A DNA stretch of 64,000 nt from Rhizobium sp. 18055 (GCF_902706285.1 NZ_CACSKD010000010.1:62001-126000); one strand, 5' to 3'. Numbered from the stretch's first letter, positions 41,451 through 50,626 are shown. Notes: generated by a model not told the origin, from the sequence alone. Program-made: numbers and translations.

Positions 41451-43091
41451 ATGGAAAGCATCAGCATTTCGTTGATCTTGCTGTTTGCAGTGGTCGTCAG
41501 CGGAACACTCACCAGGCTCTCTCCGATCCCCATACCCCCGCCACTCGTGCAGATCGCCCTTGGCGCCGTCATCGCCTCCGTGGCCGATCTCGGCGTCACG
41601 CTCGATCCGGATCTGTTCTTCCTGCTTTTCCTGCCGCCGCTGCTGTTTCTCGATGGCTGGCGCATCCCCAAGGAAGGCCTGTTGCGCGACAAGGGGGTCA
41701 TCCTCGAGCTGGCACTCGGTCTCGTCATCTTCACCGTGCTCGGTGTTGGCCTGCTGATCCACCTGCTGCTTCCCTCGATGCCGCTTGCCGTCGCCTTCGC
41801 ACTTGCCGCCATCGTCTCGCCGACCGATCCGATCGCGGTCTCGGCGATTGCCGCCCGCGTGCCGATCCCCAACCGCCTGATGCACATCCTCGAAGGCGAA
41901 TCGCTGCTCAACGACGCGTCCGGCCTCGTCTGCATGCGCTTTGCCGTTGCCGCCGCCCTGACCGGCACTTTCTCGCTGTTCGATGCGGTCGGCACCTTCT
42001 TCTGGGTGGCAATCGGCGGCATCCTGATCGGCGTCGGCATCACCTGGCTGATCATGCAGGTCCAGCGCTTCCTGACCCGCCGGCTGGGCGAGGAAACCGG
42101 CTCGCAGATCCTCATCAGCCTGCTCATCCCATTCGCAGCCTACCTGATCGCCGAACATCTGGAATGCTCCGGCATCCTGGCCGCCGTCGCCGCCGGCATC
42201 ACCATGAGCTTCGCCGAACAGAGCGGCAAGGCAACGGCGATGACCCGCGTCCGCCGCACCGCCGTCTGGGACACGGTTCAGTTCGCCATGAACGGTGTCA
42301 TCTTCGTGCTGCTCGGCGAGCAATTGCCAGAGATTGCCGCCGGTGCCATTCATGTCGTCCGCGAAACCGGCCACTACGACCCGCTGTGGCTGATCGTCTA
42401 TGTCATATCAATCAATCTGGCGCTCGGCCTGCTGCGTTTCGTCTGGGTCTGGATCTCGCTGCGCTTCACGCTCTACCGCGCCGCCCGCAGCGGCGTGCAG
42501 TTCACCCGGCCGAGCTGGCGCCTCGTCGCGGCCACCTCGCTGGCCGGCGCCCGCGGTGCGATCACACTCGCCGGTGTTCTCACACTGCCGCTCACCATGG
42601 GCGACGGCTCGCCCTTCCCCGGCCGCGATCTGGCGATCTTCCTCGCTGCCGGCGTCATCATCGTCTCGCTGCTCGCCGCCAGCATCGGCCTGCCCTTCCT
42701 CCTGAAGAACCTCGAAATCCCCGCCGAACCCTCCCACCAGCAGGAGGAAGACGAGGCCCGCATCAAGGGCGCCGAGGCAGCGATCAAGGCCATCGAAGCC
42801 CTCCAGCACGACATGGGCGAAGGCCGCGCCGACGCCGACCTCTACGCCGATGCCGGCGCCCGCCTGATGGACATCTACCGCCAGCGCATCGACGGCCGCT
42901 CCAAGACCGGCGACGACGCAACGCTTGCCCGCCGCATCGACGAGATCGAACGCAAGCTGCGCCTCGCCGGTGTCAAGGCCGAACGCGCCGAATTCTTCCG
43001 GCTGGCAAAGGGCCGCAAGCTCTCCGAGGATCTGATGAAGAAGCTGGTCCGCGAGGCCGACCTGGCAGAAGCAAGGTTCGCCGGCTCCTGA
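41451..43091 (+). CDS. CPA1-family Na+/H+ antiporter (NhaP-like)
   Basis: A 546-residue membrane transporter with about twelve hydrophobic segments over residues 1-410 and a soluble C-terminal tail of about 130 residues rich in Ala/Glu/Arg. The ion-site region reads VSPTDPIAVSAIAARVPIP followed by EGESLLNDASGLV, the signature of CPA1 antiporters. LEIQ-type pH control cannot be judged. It exchanges Na+ or K+ for protons for pH and salt tolerance. The gene has no clear operon partner, and is followed by a 580-base gap. Confidence 0.9.
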   Translation: MESISISLILLFAVVVSGTLTRLSPIPIPPPLVQIALGAVIASVADLGVTLDPDLFFLLFLPPLLFLDGWRIPKEGLLRDKGVILELALGLVIFTVLGVGLLIHLLLPSMPLAVAFALAAIVSPTDPIAVSAIAARVPIPNRLMHILEGESLLNDASGLVCMRFAVAAALTGTFSLFDAVGTFFWVAIGGILIGVGITWLIMQVQRFLTRRLGEETGSQILISLLIPFAAYLIAEHLECSGILAAVAAGITMSFAEQSGKATAMTRVRRTAVWDTVQFAMNGVIFVLLGEQLPEIAAGAIHVVRETGHYDPLWLIVYVISINLALGLLRFVWVWISLRFTLYRAARSGVQFTRPSWRLVAATSLAGARGAITLAGVLTLPLTMGDGSPFPGRDLAIFLAAGVIIVSLLAASIGLPFLLKNLEIPAEPSHQQEEDEARIKGAEAAIKAIEALQHDMGEGRADADLYADAGARLMDIYRQRIDGRSKTGDDATLARRIDEIERKLRLAGVKAERAEFFRLAKGRKLSEDLMKKLVREADLAEARFAGS

Positions 43092-43671
43092 CGGGTTGGG
43101 GGAGCTGTAGGGCGGTGGCCGCTGTAGGGCTGCGGGCGCTGTGGCACGACGGAGTTGCCGCAGGCGTGTTGCGATGGCCCGCCAAGGTTGCGATTGAAGT
43201 GCCCCCCTCCCTCTCTCCCTACATGCCTGTGCGGCACATAAGGCCCCAGGGGAAGCGCAAGCTTCTCCCCCGGCGAAGTTGGGTGTGGATGCAGAGGGAC
43301 CTGAGTTGCGGACATAAACCGCTGAACGGGGCGCTGGGACGCGCCACCTAAATTCTACTCGATCGCGGCAATTTCCAGCGCCCCGTCCGCCAGGACAAGG
43401 GGGGTGCGCGCCACGGCACGACATGACCGTCCGCAGCAGACGCCAGGCCAGCGCCAACCCTCCCCCCCCTCTTCGCACCTGCAAAACATTTTTCTGCAAA
43501 GCACAACAAAATGATTTGAATACTATCGAAATTCCTTGACGAAGGATATATGACACCGCTGTGGCTTGCTGCACGCTCCCTCCCAGAGCGCCCCGCCGAG
43601 CCGCCGCCGGCCCGTTTCAGCAACGGCTTTCAAAGGAAAATATCCGGCGTCCACAACAGGAGGTATAAAAA
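43092..43671. other. GC-rich intergenic gap with no supported gene
   Basis: No frame has convincing coding character. The first 250 bases contain several copies of short words (TGTAGGGC, GCTGTGG), suggesting decayed or repeated DNA. A C-run region (43462-43475) has no companion stem. Near the end, TCCTT-GACG-AAGGA (about 43535-43548) is a small palindrome and AGGAGG serves the next gene; the transporter's promoter is probably in the last 150 bases. Confidence 0.5.
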
Positions 43672-44970
43672 GTGGCTGGTATCATTACGAATAATGCCGC
43701 GACGGCACGCTCGGCGTCGTCCCCGTCTTCCCCGGCGGCCAACTATCAATTTGCACTGATTGCACTGACATCGCTGTTCTTCATGTGGGGTTTCATCACC
43801 TGCCTGAACGACATCCTCGTTCCGCATCTGAAGAACGTCTTCCAGCTGAACTACACGCAGTCGATGCTCATTCAGCTGTGCTTCTTCGGCGCATACTTCA
43901 TCGCTTCGCTTCCATCAGGCGCGCTGGTCAAGCGCATCGGCTATAAATGGGGCATCGTGCTCGGCCTGATCATCGCGGCCATCGGTTGCGCGCTGTTCAT
44001 CCCGGCCGCCAGCTATCGCGTCTACGGCCTGTTCCTCGGCGCGCTGTTCGTTCTGGCAAGCGGCGTCACGCTGCTCCAGGTCGCAGCCAATCCCTACGTC
44101 ACCGTGCTCGGCCCGCCGGACACCGCCGCCAGCCGCCTGACGCTGACGCAGGCCTTCAACGCCCTCGGCACCACGCTCGCCCCGATGTTCGGCGCCTTCC
44201 TGATTCTCTCGGCCACCACAGCAGCGGTTGTCGGCGCCACGCCGGAACAGCTCGACGCCGTCAAGATCGCCGAAGCCGGCGCCGTCAAGTTCCCCTACAT
44301 GCTGCTTGCCGCCGCCTTCCTGGTGCTTGCCGCAATCTTCGCAGCCCTGAAGCTGCCGCAGGTCGAGAGCGACGATGATCTCGAGCCGATCACCGGTGGT
44401 GGCTCGGCCTGGCAGTACCGCCATCTGGTGCTGGGCGCCGTCGGCATCTTCGTCTATGTCGGCGCTGAAGTCAGCATCGGCAGCTTCCTCGTCAACTTCA
44501 TGAGCCAGCCCGATATCGCCGGCTTCTCCGAAGCCGACGCTGCCCACTACGTCTCCTATTTCTGGGGTGGCGCCATGATCGGCCGCTTCATCGGTGCCGT
44601 CGTCATGCGCTACATCGACGATGGCAAGGCACTGGCCTTCAACGCAGCCGCGGTCATCATTCTGCTGCTGGTGACGGTGTTCACGACCGGTCACGTCGCC
44701 ATGTGGTCGATCCTGGCCGTCGGCCTGTTCAACTCGATCATGTTCCCGACGATCTTCAGCCTCGGTCTCTACGGCCTTGGAAAATACACCAGCCAGGGCT
44801 CCGGCATCCTATGCCTCGCCATCGTCGGCGGCGCGCTTCTGCCGGTCATCCAGGGCGTTCTTGCCGATACCATCGGCATTCACCTCGCCTTCCTGATGCC
44901 GATCGTCTGCTACGCATACATCGTCTTCTACGGCCTGAAGGGCCACCGCCCTGTTGGATCGCTGGCCTGA
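43672..44970 (+). CDS. FHS-family sugar:proton symporter (FucP/GluP-like, MFS)
   Basis: A 432-residue major facilitator with twelve membrane helices. The first helix, FFMWGFITCLNDILVPHLK, is diagnostic of the fucose-galactose-glucose symporter group; QLNYTQSMLIQLCFFGAYFIASLP and NAKYLG-type loops follow. The sugar may be fucose, glucose or galactose and is not decided. The gene has a GTG start at 43672 with GGAGG 8 bases ahead. A strong terminator follows at 44983-45011, so it is a single-gene unit. Confidence 0.9.
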   Translation: MAGIITNNAATARSASSPSSPAANYQFALIALTSLFFMWGFITCLNDILVPHLKNVFQLNYTQSMLIQLCFFGAYFIASLPSGALVKRIGYKWGIVLGLIIAAIGCALFIPAASYRVYGLFLGALFVLASGVTLLQVAANPYVTVLGPPDTAASRLTLTQAFNALGTTLAPMFGAFLILSATTAAVVGATPEQLDAVKIAEAGAVKFPYMLLAAAFLVLAAIFAALKLPQVESDDDLEPITGGGSAWQYRHLVLGAVGIFVYVGAEVSIGSFLVNFMSQPDIAGFSEADAAHYVSYFWGGAMIGRFIGAVVMRYIDDGKALAFNAAAVIILLLVTVFTTGHVAMWSILAVGLFNSIMFPTIFSLGLYGLGKYTSQGSGILCLAIVGGALLPVIQGVLADTIGIHLAFLMPIVCYAYIVFYGLKGHRPVGSLA

Positions 44971-44982
44971 TCCACAGAATTG

Positions 44983-45011
44983 CGCTTCGCCGCCCCCGCG
45001 GCGAAGCGTTT
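44983..45011 (+). terminator. Terminator of the sugar symporter gene
   Basis: CGCTTCGCCGC (44983-44993) and GCGGCGAAGCG (44998-45008) form a perfect 11-base stem with CCCC loop, followed by TTT. Confidence 0.82.
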
Positions 45012-45075
45012 CCACCCTTGCACCTTCGACCCCGGCTTGGCATGTTGCTATGCAACAATAGGTGGAGAAATAGCC

Positions 45076-45702
45076 ATGAAGGCCTTACTGCTGATCGACA
45101 TCCAGAATGGATTTTGCCCTGGCGGCAACCTCGCCGTTCCAGATGGCGACAAGGTTGTGCCGATTGCAAACCGGCTGATCCAGAGCGGCAGCTACGATCT
45201 GATCGTTGCCTCGCAGGACTGGCATCCCGAAGGCCACGGCAGCTTCGCCTCCTCCCACCCCGGCAAGCAACCCTTCGAACTGCATGTTCTCTCCGGCAAA
45301 GAGCAGATGATGTGGCCCGACCATTGCGTCCAGGGCACCAGGGATGCGGAACTGCATCCTGATCTGCGGGTGCAGGAGATCGACCTGATTTTGCAAAAGG
45401 GCGAAAATCACCACGTCGATAGCTATTCGGCCTTCCGCGACAACGACCAGCATGCCATCACCGGCCTGTCCGACTTCCTCAAGGAACAGGGCGTCACCGA
45501 TCTCGACCTCTGCGGCCTTGCGACGGATTACTGCGTCAAGTTTTCGGCGCTCGATGCGCTGCAGATGCTTCCCGGCACCAAGGTGCGCTTCATCGAGGAT
45601 GCCAGCCGCGGCATCACCCCGGACGGTGTCGCCGCAGCAATCGAGGAGATGCGCGCAAACGGCATCGGCATCGTCAACAGCGCCGACATCATCTCATCCT
45701 GA
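45076..45702 (+). CDS. pncA: Nicotinamidase
   Basis: A 208-residue hydrolase that deaminates nicotinamide to nicotinic acid for NAD salvage. The catalytic triad is intact: Asp8 in LLIDIQNGF, Lys108 in LQKGENHHVDSYSAF and Cys153 in LATDYCVKF. The metal site is Asp48, His50 and His54 in SQDWHPEGHGSF. Start at 45076 (ATG) with GGTGGAG nearby. No other NAD-synthesis genes are adjacent. Confidence 0.95.
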   Translation: MKALLLIDIQNGFCPGGNLAVPDGDKVVPIANRLIQSGSYDLIVASQDWHPEGHGSFASSHPGKQPFELHVLSGKEQMMWPDHCVQGTRDAELHPDLRVQEIDLILQKGENHHVDSYSAFRDNDQHAITGLSDFLKEQGVTDLDLCGLATDYCVKFSALDALQMLPGTKVRFIEDASRGITPDGVAAAIEEMRANGIGIVNSADIISS

Positions 45703-45739
45703 TCAGGCATCATCGAGCGCTCCGATCGGCTGCAGCCGA

Positions 45740-45991
45740 TCAATCTGTCGCATCGCGCTGCATTTGATAGACGTCGTCGGAAAAATCGTCGATCCGCCGC
45801 GCCAGCGCTGCCTGTGCATCGTCGATGCCTTGCCGGTAGTAGGCAGCTCCCACCTCCCTGGCGAAAAAATCGAGTACCAGCTCCGCTTTCAGCAGCCCGA
45901 TCGGCTGGTCGAGTTCGCTGTCGAAATGATGCTGGATGCGGGCAATCAGCGCCGCCTTGTCGTCCTTGGAAAATTCGATCGGCTTCATCAT
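45740..45991 (-). CDS. DUF2164-family small protein
   Basis: An 83-residue, mostly helical soluble protein that fits the DUF2164 family: FSKDDKAALIARIQHHFDSELDQPIGLLKAELVLDFFAREVGAAYYRQGIDDA. Function is unknown. It converges on pncA and is divergent from azlC. The ATG at 45991 may be replaced by the next codon at 45988. Confidence 0.78.
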   Translation of the reverse strand: MMKPIEFSKDDKAALIARIQHHFDSELDQPIGLLKAELVLDFFAREVGAAYYRQGIDDAQAALARRIDDFSDDVYQMQRDATD

Positions 45992-46120
45992 CCCCCCTAT
46001 GTTTCACGCCATTACACCGGGATCGTTCAGCGAAATCGATCGGTCAATCAAGGAAATTCGTTTGCAGCAGACAAGGTCGCCGCCTAGAGGATTTCGAAAC
46101 TTCCACAAGGATGATCGCCG

Positions 46121-46837
46121 ATGAGTCGCGCGAACTTTATCGACGGGCTGCGCGGCGGTTTTCCCATTGCACTGGCCTCTGCCCCGTTCGGCGCCCTGTT
46201 CGGCGCGCTGGCTGCCGATCACGGCATGTCGCTGCTCGAACTGACCTTCATGAGCGCCACGGTCTATGCTGGCGCCAGCCAGATGGTCGGCATCGAGTTG
46301 TTCGGCCATGATGTCCAGGCCTGGCTGATCGTCGCCTCGATCCTCGCCGTCAACTTCCGCCACGTGCTCTATTCGGCGGCGATCGCGCCCTACATCAGGC
46401 ATTTCACCAAGGTGCAGAAGTTCTTCACCTTCTTCCTGCTGGTCGATCCGCAGTTTGCCGAAACGGTCAAGCGCGGCGAGGCCGGCAAGCCGGTGACCTT
46501 TGCCTGGTATCTCGGCTTCGGGATCATCATCTATATCCCGTGGACGATCGTCAGCCTGCTCGGCGGCGTGCTCGGCCGCTACATCGGCGACCCCAAGTCG
46601 ATTGGGCTCGATATCCTGCTGCCGGCCTATTTCCTCGGCATCGTTCTCGATTTCCGCCATCGCGACAATTTCGTGCCGGTTGCAGCCGTCAGCGCCGTCG
46701 CCTCGGTCATCGCCTATCACTACGTCGGCTCGCCCTGGCATGTCAGCCTCGGTGCTGCCGCCGGCATCCTGCTTGCCGCCCTGTTCCCGCCGCCGCCAAC
46801 GGCACAGGAACTCGAATCCGACCTGCACGAGGTGTGA
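46121..46837 (+). CDS. AzlC-family branched-chain amino-acid exporter subunit
   Basis: A 238-residue membrane protein of the AzlC/YgaZ family: the start FIDGLRGGFPIALASAPFGALFGALAADHGMSLLELTFMSATVYAGASQ is typical, followed by five or more helices. With AzlD it forms a two-part exporter of Val/Leu/Ile analogues. The AzlD start codon lies 1 base after the stop. AzlC pairs in this group lack an adjacent Lrp regulator here. Confidence 0.9.
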   Translation: MSRANFIDGLRGGFPIALASAPFGALFGALAADHGMSLLELTFMSATVYAGASQMVGIELFGHDVQAWLIVASILAVNFRHVLYSAAIAPYIRHFTKVQKFFTFFLLVDPQFAETVKRGEAGKPVTFAWYLGFGIIIYIPWTIVSLLGGVLGRYIGDPKSIGLDILLPAYFLGIVLDFRHRDNFVPVAAVSAVASVIAYHYVGSPWHVSLGAAAGILLAALFPPPPTAQELESDLHEV

Positions 46838-46838
46838 T

Positions 46839-47147
46839 GTGACTTTCGATCTTCACATGATGCTGATCATCCTCGCCGCCGCCGCCGCCACCTACGCGAC
46901 GCGCATCGGCGGCTACATCCTGATCACCAAGATGAAGCGCATCCCGCCGCGCATGGAGGCAGCGCTCTCGGCCGTTCCTGCCGCTGTTCTGACGACGCTC
47001 GTCGCCCCCGCCTTCTTCAACGGCGGCTGGGAAATCAAGCTGGCGCTGGTCGTGGCCCTGCTCGTCGGCCTGCGCATTTCCCACACCTGGATGCTGGTTG
47101 CTGCCTGGGCCGTCGTCATGGCGTGGCGCCACACGATCGGCGCCTGA
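46839..47147 (+). CDS. AzlD-family exporter subunit
   Basis: A 102-residue membrane protein with three to four helices and the family stretch MMLIILAAAAATYATRIGGYIL near its N terminus, then ALSAVPAAVLTTLVAPAFF. The start is a GTG at 46839, overlapping the azlC end region (TGATGTG), which points to translational coupling. It completes the AzlCD exporter. Confidence 0.88.
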   Translation: MTFDLHMMLIILAAAAATYATRIGGYILITKMKRIPPRMEAALSAVPAAVLTTLVAPAFFNGGWEIKLALVVALLVGLRISHTWMLVAAWAVVMAWRHTIGA

Positions 47148-47150
47148 CGC

Positions 47151-47172
47151 GGCGACCGCACACACGGTCGCC
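47151..47172. terminator. Hairpin between azlD and the convergent aminopeptidase gene
   Basis: GGCGACCG (47151-47158) and CGGTCGCC (47165-47172) form a perfect 8-base stem with CACACA loop, in the 47-base space between two convergent genes. A bidirectional terminator is likely although T-runs are weak. Confidence 0.5.
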
Positions 47173-47194
47173 GGTCTCTTCGGCTCGAAGCCCT

Positions 47195-49030
47195 TTAGTA
47201 TTCCAGCGGCAGCGTCGCATTCTCCAGCCACGCCTTGACGTCGTGGTCGTGGATCAGCGGCATCAGCGCCTCGCGGGTTCTGACGTGGTAATCGTTGAAC
47301 CAGTGCAGCTCGTCATGATCAAGCAGCTCGGGGATGACGAGATTGCGGTCGATCGGGCAGAAGGTCAGCGTCTCGAAGCTGCGCACCGGCGTATCGCCGC
47401 CCTCCACGATTTCAGCATCGCGCACATAGATCAGGTTCTCGATGCGAATCCCGAAGGCGCCCGGCCGGTAGTAACCCGGTTCGTTGGAGAGAATCATCCC
47501 CGGCAACAGCTCCTGCGTCGACATCCGCGAGATCCGCTGCGGCCCCTCGTGCACCGAGAGATAGGAGCCGACGCCGTGGCCGGTGCCATGGCCGAAATCG
47601 GCCCCTGCCCGCCACAGCGCGATGCGTGCCAAAGGATCGAGATCGCATCCGCGGGTGCCCTTCGGGAAACGCGCGGTGCTGATCTGGATCATGCCCTTGA
47701 GAACGAGCGTAAAGAACCGCTTCTGCTCCTCGGACACAGTCCCGACACCGACCGTGCGGGTAATGTCGGTCGTGCCGTTGATGTATTGCGCGCCGGAATC
47801 GATCAGGAACAATTCGCCGGCTTGGAGCTTGCGGTTGCTCTCCGTCGTCACCCGGTAATGCATGATTGCCGCATGCTCGCCGGCACCGGAAATCGTGTCG
47901 AAGGAAATGTCCTTCAGCGGGTTCTGCATGCTCTGGCCAACCTTGGCGCGCGCCGCTTCCAGCTTCCCCGCCACCTCGATCTCGGTGACCGTCCCGGGCT
48001 TGGTCTGCGACAGCCAGCACAGGAACTCGACCATCGCCGCCCCATCCTGCAGGTGTGCCGCAGCCGAACCGTTAATCTCGACATTGTTCTTCACCGCCCG
48101 CGGCAGCTTCGCCGGATCATTGCCCTCGACGACAATCCCACCCGCAGTGCGGATGATCGTGGCCAGGCCGTAGGAGGTCAGATCCGGATCGACCAGCACC
48201 CGGCCGCCTCCCTTGGAAACTGCGCCAAGCCGCTCCCCGAGCGCCGATGGCGGCAGTTGCGCGCACAGCTGCGCCAGATAGGCTTCCTGCTCGATCCCGG
48301 TCTTGCGCTTGTCTAGAAACATATCGGCCTTGCCGTCGGCATAGATGATGGCACGGGCCAGCGGATGCGGCGTATGCGGCACGTCGGCACCGCGAATGTT
48401 GAAGATCCAGGCAACGGACGACGGATCGGCGATCAGCACCGCCTTGAGGTTCTTGGCAGCAAGATCGGCGGCAATAGTCGCGATTTTATCCGTAGCAAGC
48501 ACGCCGGCCTGCGCGACGTTGTGGATCGCCACCTGCCCGAGCGGCTCCTGCGGCCGGTCGCTCCAGAGCTTGTCGAGCGGGTTGTGAGGCAGGATCACCA
48601 GCGTCCCGCCGATATCGTCAAGCGCCTTCTCCAGCCGTCTCACCTCTGCGCCGGAATGCAGCCACGGATCAATGCCGAGGCGCAGCCCCTTGCTGCCATG
48701 GTGAGCGATCCACAGATGCGCCGGCTCGTTGACCAGATCGCCACCGGTAAACACCGAACCATCGACCTGCTCGGCCAACTGCGTCACGTAACGCCCATCG
48801 ACGAAAACGATCGCCTCGGACCGCGTCACCAGTGCCATCCCGGCCGAGCCGGTAAAGCCCGTCAGCCACGCCAGGCGCTCGGCGCATGCAGGCACATATT
48901 CGCCATTGAACTCGTCCGCCCTGGGGACAAGGAAGGCATCGATGGCCAAATCGTCGAAACTTGCACGCAACGCAGAGGTGCGATCGCGGCCGAAATGTGG
49001 CGTGGAGGTGACTTCGAAAGACTGGTACAT
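47195..49030 (-). CDS. Aminopeptidase P (Xaa-Pro aminopeptidase, M24B)
   Basis: A 611-residue metallopeptidase of the long (eukaryote-like) aminopeptidase P type: two creatinase-like N-terminal domains (about residues 20-310), then the M24 pita-bread domain. The five metal ligands are visible: Asp in FLIDSGAQY, Asp in GTTDITRTV, His in GHGTGHGVGSYLSVHEG, Glu in LSNEPGYY and Glu in RIENLIYV. It removes the first residue from peptides with proline in second place. ATG at 49030 is preferred over a TTG two codons earlier. Confidence 0.92.
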   Translation of the reverse strand: MYQSFEVTSTPHFGRDRTSALRASFDDLAIDAFLVPRADEFNGEYVPACAERLAWLTGFTGSAGMALVTRSEAIVFVDGRYVTQLAEQVDGSVFTGGDLVNEPAHLWIAHHGSKGLRLGIDPWLHSGAEVRRLEKALDDIGGTLVILPHNPLDKLWSDRPQEPLGQVAIHNVAQAGVLATDKIATIAADLAAKNLKAVLIADPSSVAWIFNIRGADVPHTPHPLARAIIYADGKADMFLDKRKTGIEQEAYLAQLCAQLPPSALGERLGAVSKGGGRVLVDPDLTSYGLATIIRTAGGIVVEGNDPAKLPRAVKNNVEINGSAAAHLQDGAAMVEFLCWLSQTKPGTVTEIEVAGKLEAARAKVGQSMQNPLKDISFDTISGAGEHAAIMHYRVTTESNRKLQAGELFLIDSGAQYINGTTDITRTVGVGTVSEEQKRFFTLVLKGMIQISTARFPKGTRGCDLDPLARIALWRAGADFGHGTGHGVGSYLSVHEGPQRISRMSTQELLPGMILSNEPGYYRPGAFGIRIENLIYVRDAEIVEGGDTPVRSFETLTFCPIDRNLVIPELLDHDELHWFNDYHVRTREALMPLIHDHDVKAWLENATLPLEY

Positions 49031-49317
49031 GCTCAAAAACCTGATGTTTGGCCCAACATTTATACGAATCCGACAGGCCGGATGACCGCTATGTTACCGG
49101 AATTTCACGGAAACGGGAGAAAAACGCAGCGCCTGCAAAGGCCGGGAACCGCGTAATAATTGGGCGGAAATGAGGCCTGATTTTCCGGTTTGGCACGCTT
49201 TATGCATTGGCTGCATGGCTCCCATGAGACAAACCCTCTGCCTGAACTTTATTCAATCGTTTATAAGGCGATTATCGAATGGTTCGGGATGAACCGGAAG
49301 CAAAAAGGATTTTTAAA

Positions 49318-49491
49318 ATGACTGCCTCTCTGTCGCGCTCCGCTTACAGCAGCCCGGTACAGGCTGGCGAGCGCCAGACCGTCCGTCATATCATCGGCTC
49401 GCGCCGCCCGCTGAACGTCGATACACTGACGATGCTGGGCAGCGGCAACACCGTTACGCGCCACAAGGGCGCAACCAGCTACGCATTCTGA
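49318..49491 (+). CDS. 57-residue small protein upstream of the anti-SD sRNA
   Basis: A short frame begins with ATG at 49318; AAAGGA lies 8 bases upstream. It is Ser/Arg/Thr-rich (start MTASLSRSAYSSPVQ, end KGATSYAF) with a basic middle (IIGSRRPLNVDTL). I do not recognise a family. It is followed after only a few bases by a structured RNA segment ending in a strong terminator, so both may be made as one transcript. In Rhodobacter, anti-SD sRNAs are co-transcribed with a small DUF1127 gene; this protein does not look like DUF1127. Confidence 0.6.
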   Translation: MTASLSRSAYSSPVQAGERQTVRHIIGSRRPLNVDTLTMLGSGNTVTRHKGATSYAF

Positions 49492-49494
49492 GCA

Positions 49495-49640
49495 ACTCGC
49501 CGCTCCGCTCTCCTCCCCCCTCACCGGAACGGCGGTCAGAATAAGTAGACGCCTGCTCGAGTTCTCCTCCTCATCGGACTCGCAGGCATGACCGGGAAAC
49601 CGGTCGCAAGGCGGTGCCATCGGCGCCGCCTTTTCTTTTT
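49495..49640 (+). ncRNA. Probable sRNA with two anti-Shine-Dalgarno hairpins (alpha-r14/cuckoo-like)
   Basis: About 145 bases fold into four consecutive hairpins. Hairpin 1 (49499-49507 with 49525-49533) displays a 17-base loop containing CUCUCCUCCCCCC. Hairpin 2 (49551-49562 with 49578-49587) displays UCUCCUCCUC. Hairpin 3 is GACCGG/CCGGTC with a GAAA tetraloop (49590-49605). Hairpin 4 is the intrinsic terminator. Loops with CUCCUCC complement ribosome binding sites and are the hallmark of the alpha-r14 and cuckoo small RNAs, which block translation or bind Hfq. The 5' end is uncertain; it may be processed from a transcript covering the upstream 57-residue ORF. Confidence 0.75.
49610..49640 (+). 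terminator. Terminator of the sRNA transcript
   Basis: A 9-base GC-rich stem (49610-49618 with 49622-49630, one G-T pair) with ATC loop is followed by TTTTCTTTTT. It is among the strongest terminators in the window. Confidence 0.9.
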
Positions 49641-49667
49641 GTCGTCAACGCAGGCGATCAAAACGAG

Positions 49668-49702
49668 AAAGCCCCGAGCGTCTGCCGACGCCTCGGGGCT
49701 TT
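49668..49702. terminator. Bidirectional terminator after prmA
   Basis: AAAGCCCCGAG (49668-49678) pairs with CTCGGGGCTTT (49692-49702); the inner bases CGTC/GACG extend the stem. On the minus strand it is followed by CTCGTTTTG and ends the prmA operon; on the plus strand it backs up the sRNA terminator. Confidence 0.82.
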
Positions 49703-49732
49703 GCAAAATTCGATCAGCTTCGATGGAACGCC

Positions 49733-50611
49733 TCAGGGGCGATCGAGATGGATCGTCACCCAGCCATTGCGCCAGATCGTCCTGACATGCCGCATATGAG
49801 CGCCATTATAGGCCGCCAGCACCTTCCAGCGCTGCGACGCCAGAATACCCGACAGGATCACCGATCCGCCCGGCGCCAGATGCGTCACCAGCTGCGGCGC
49901 CATCTTGATCAGCGGCCGCGCCAGGATATTGGCGATGATCAGGTCGAACGGACCATGATTGGAAAACGCCGTCGAATGAAAACCCGGCGCCGTCTCGGTG
50001 ACGATGCCTGACGCAATGCCGTTGCGGCGCACATTCTCGGCGGCAACGCGTGTGGCGATCGGATCGATGTCGGTGGCCAGCACCGGAATGTTCTTCAGCT
50101 TACGCACCGCAATCGCCAGTACGCCGGAGCCGGTGCCGAGATCGAGCGCATTCAGCACCCGGCGCGAGCGAACCACCCGGTCGATCACCTCGAGGCAACC
50201 CGCCGTCGTGCCGTGGTGGCCGGTACCGAACGCCTGCCCCGCATCGATCTCGATGGCGATATCGCCGGAGCGCACCTTGTCGCGGTCATGCGAGCCATGC
50301 ACCAGGAAGCGCCCTGCCCTGACGGGCTTCAGCCCTTCCAGCGACTTCGCCACCCAGTCGATCTCGGGGATGACCTCGCGCTCGACGGCCATTTCAGGAA
50401 ACGCCCGCGACAGCGCTTCCTCGACACGGCTACGCACCGCGTCCTCGTCCTCGCGCATCATATAGACGGAGGCTTCCCAGATATCCTTCTTCTCGTCGAT
50501 CTCGGTGGTGGCGATCGCGACGTCTTCTTCGCCGAACACCTCCGACAGGAGATCGAGGACTTCCCCGGCTAGGACTTCGGTGGTCGTCACATAAAGGCGG
50601 ATTTCACTCAA
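49733..50611 (-). CDS. prmA: Ribosomal protein L11 methyltransferase
   Basis: A 292-residue SAM-dependent methyltransferase. An N-terminal domain of about 100 residues positions L11, followed by the methyltransferase core: EIDAGQAFGTGHHGTT, then LDLGTGSGVLAIAVRKL (SAM motif I), ATDIDPIATRVAAEN and the catalytic-region loop IIANILARPLIKM. It trimethylates ribosomal protein L11. It is last of three genes on this strand after the SCO1-like and monooxygenase genes (spacers 4 and 15 bases). Confidence 0.92.
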   Translation of the reverse strand: MSEIRLYVTTTEVLAGEVLDLLSEVFGEEDVAIATTEIDEKKDIWEASVYMMREDEDAVRSRVEEALSRAFPEMAVEREVIPEIDWVAKSLEGLKPVRAGRFLVHGSHDRDKVRSGDIAIEIDAGQAFGTGHHGTTAGCLEVIDRVVRSRRVLNALDLGTGSGVLAIAVRKLKNIPVLATDIDPIATRVAAENVRRNGIASGIVTETAPGFHSTAFSNHGPFDLIIANILARPLIKMAPQLVTHLAPGGSVILSGILASQRWKVLAAYNGAHMRHVRTIWRNGWVTIHLDRP

Positions 50612-50626
50612 GGTCGGTATTCCCAG

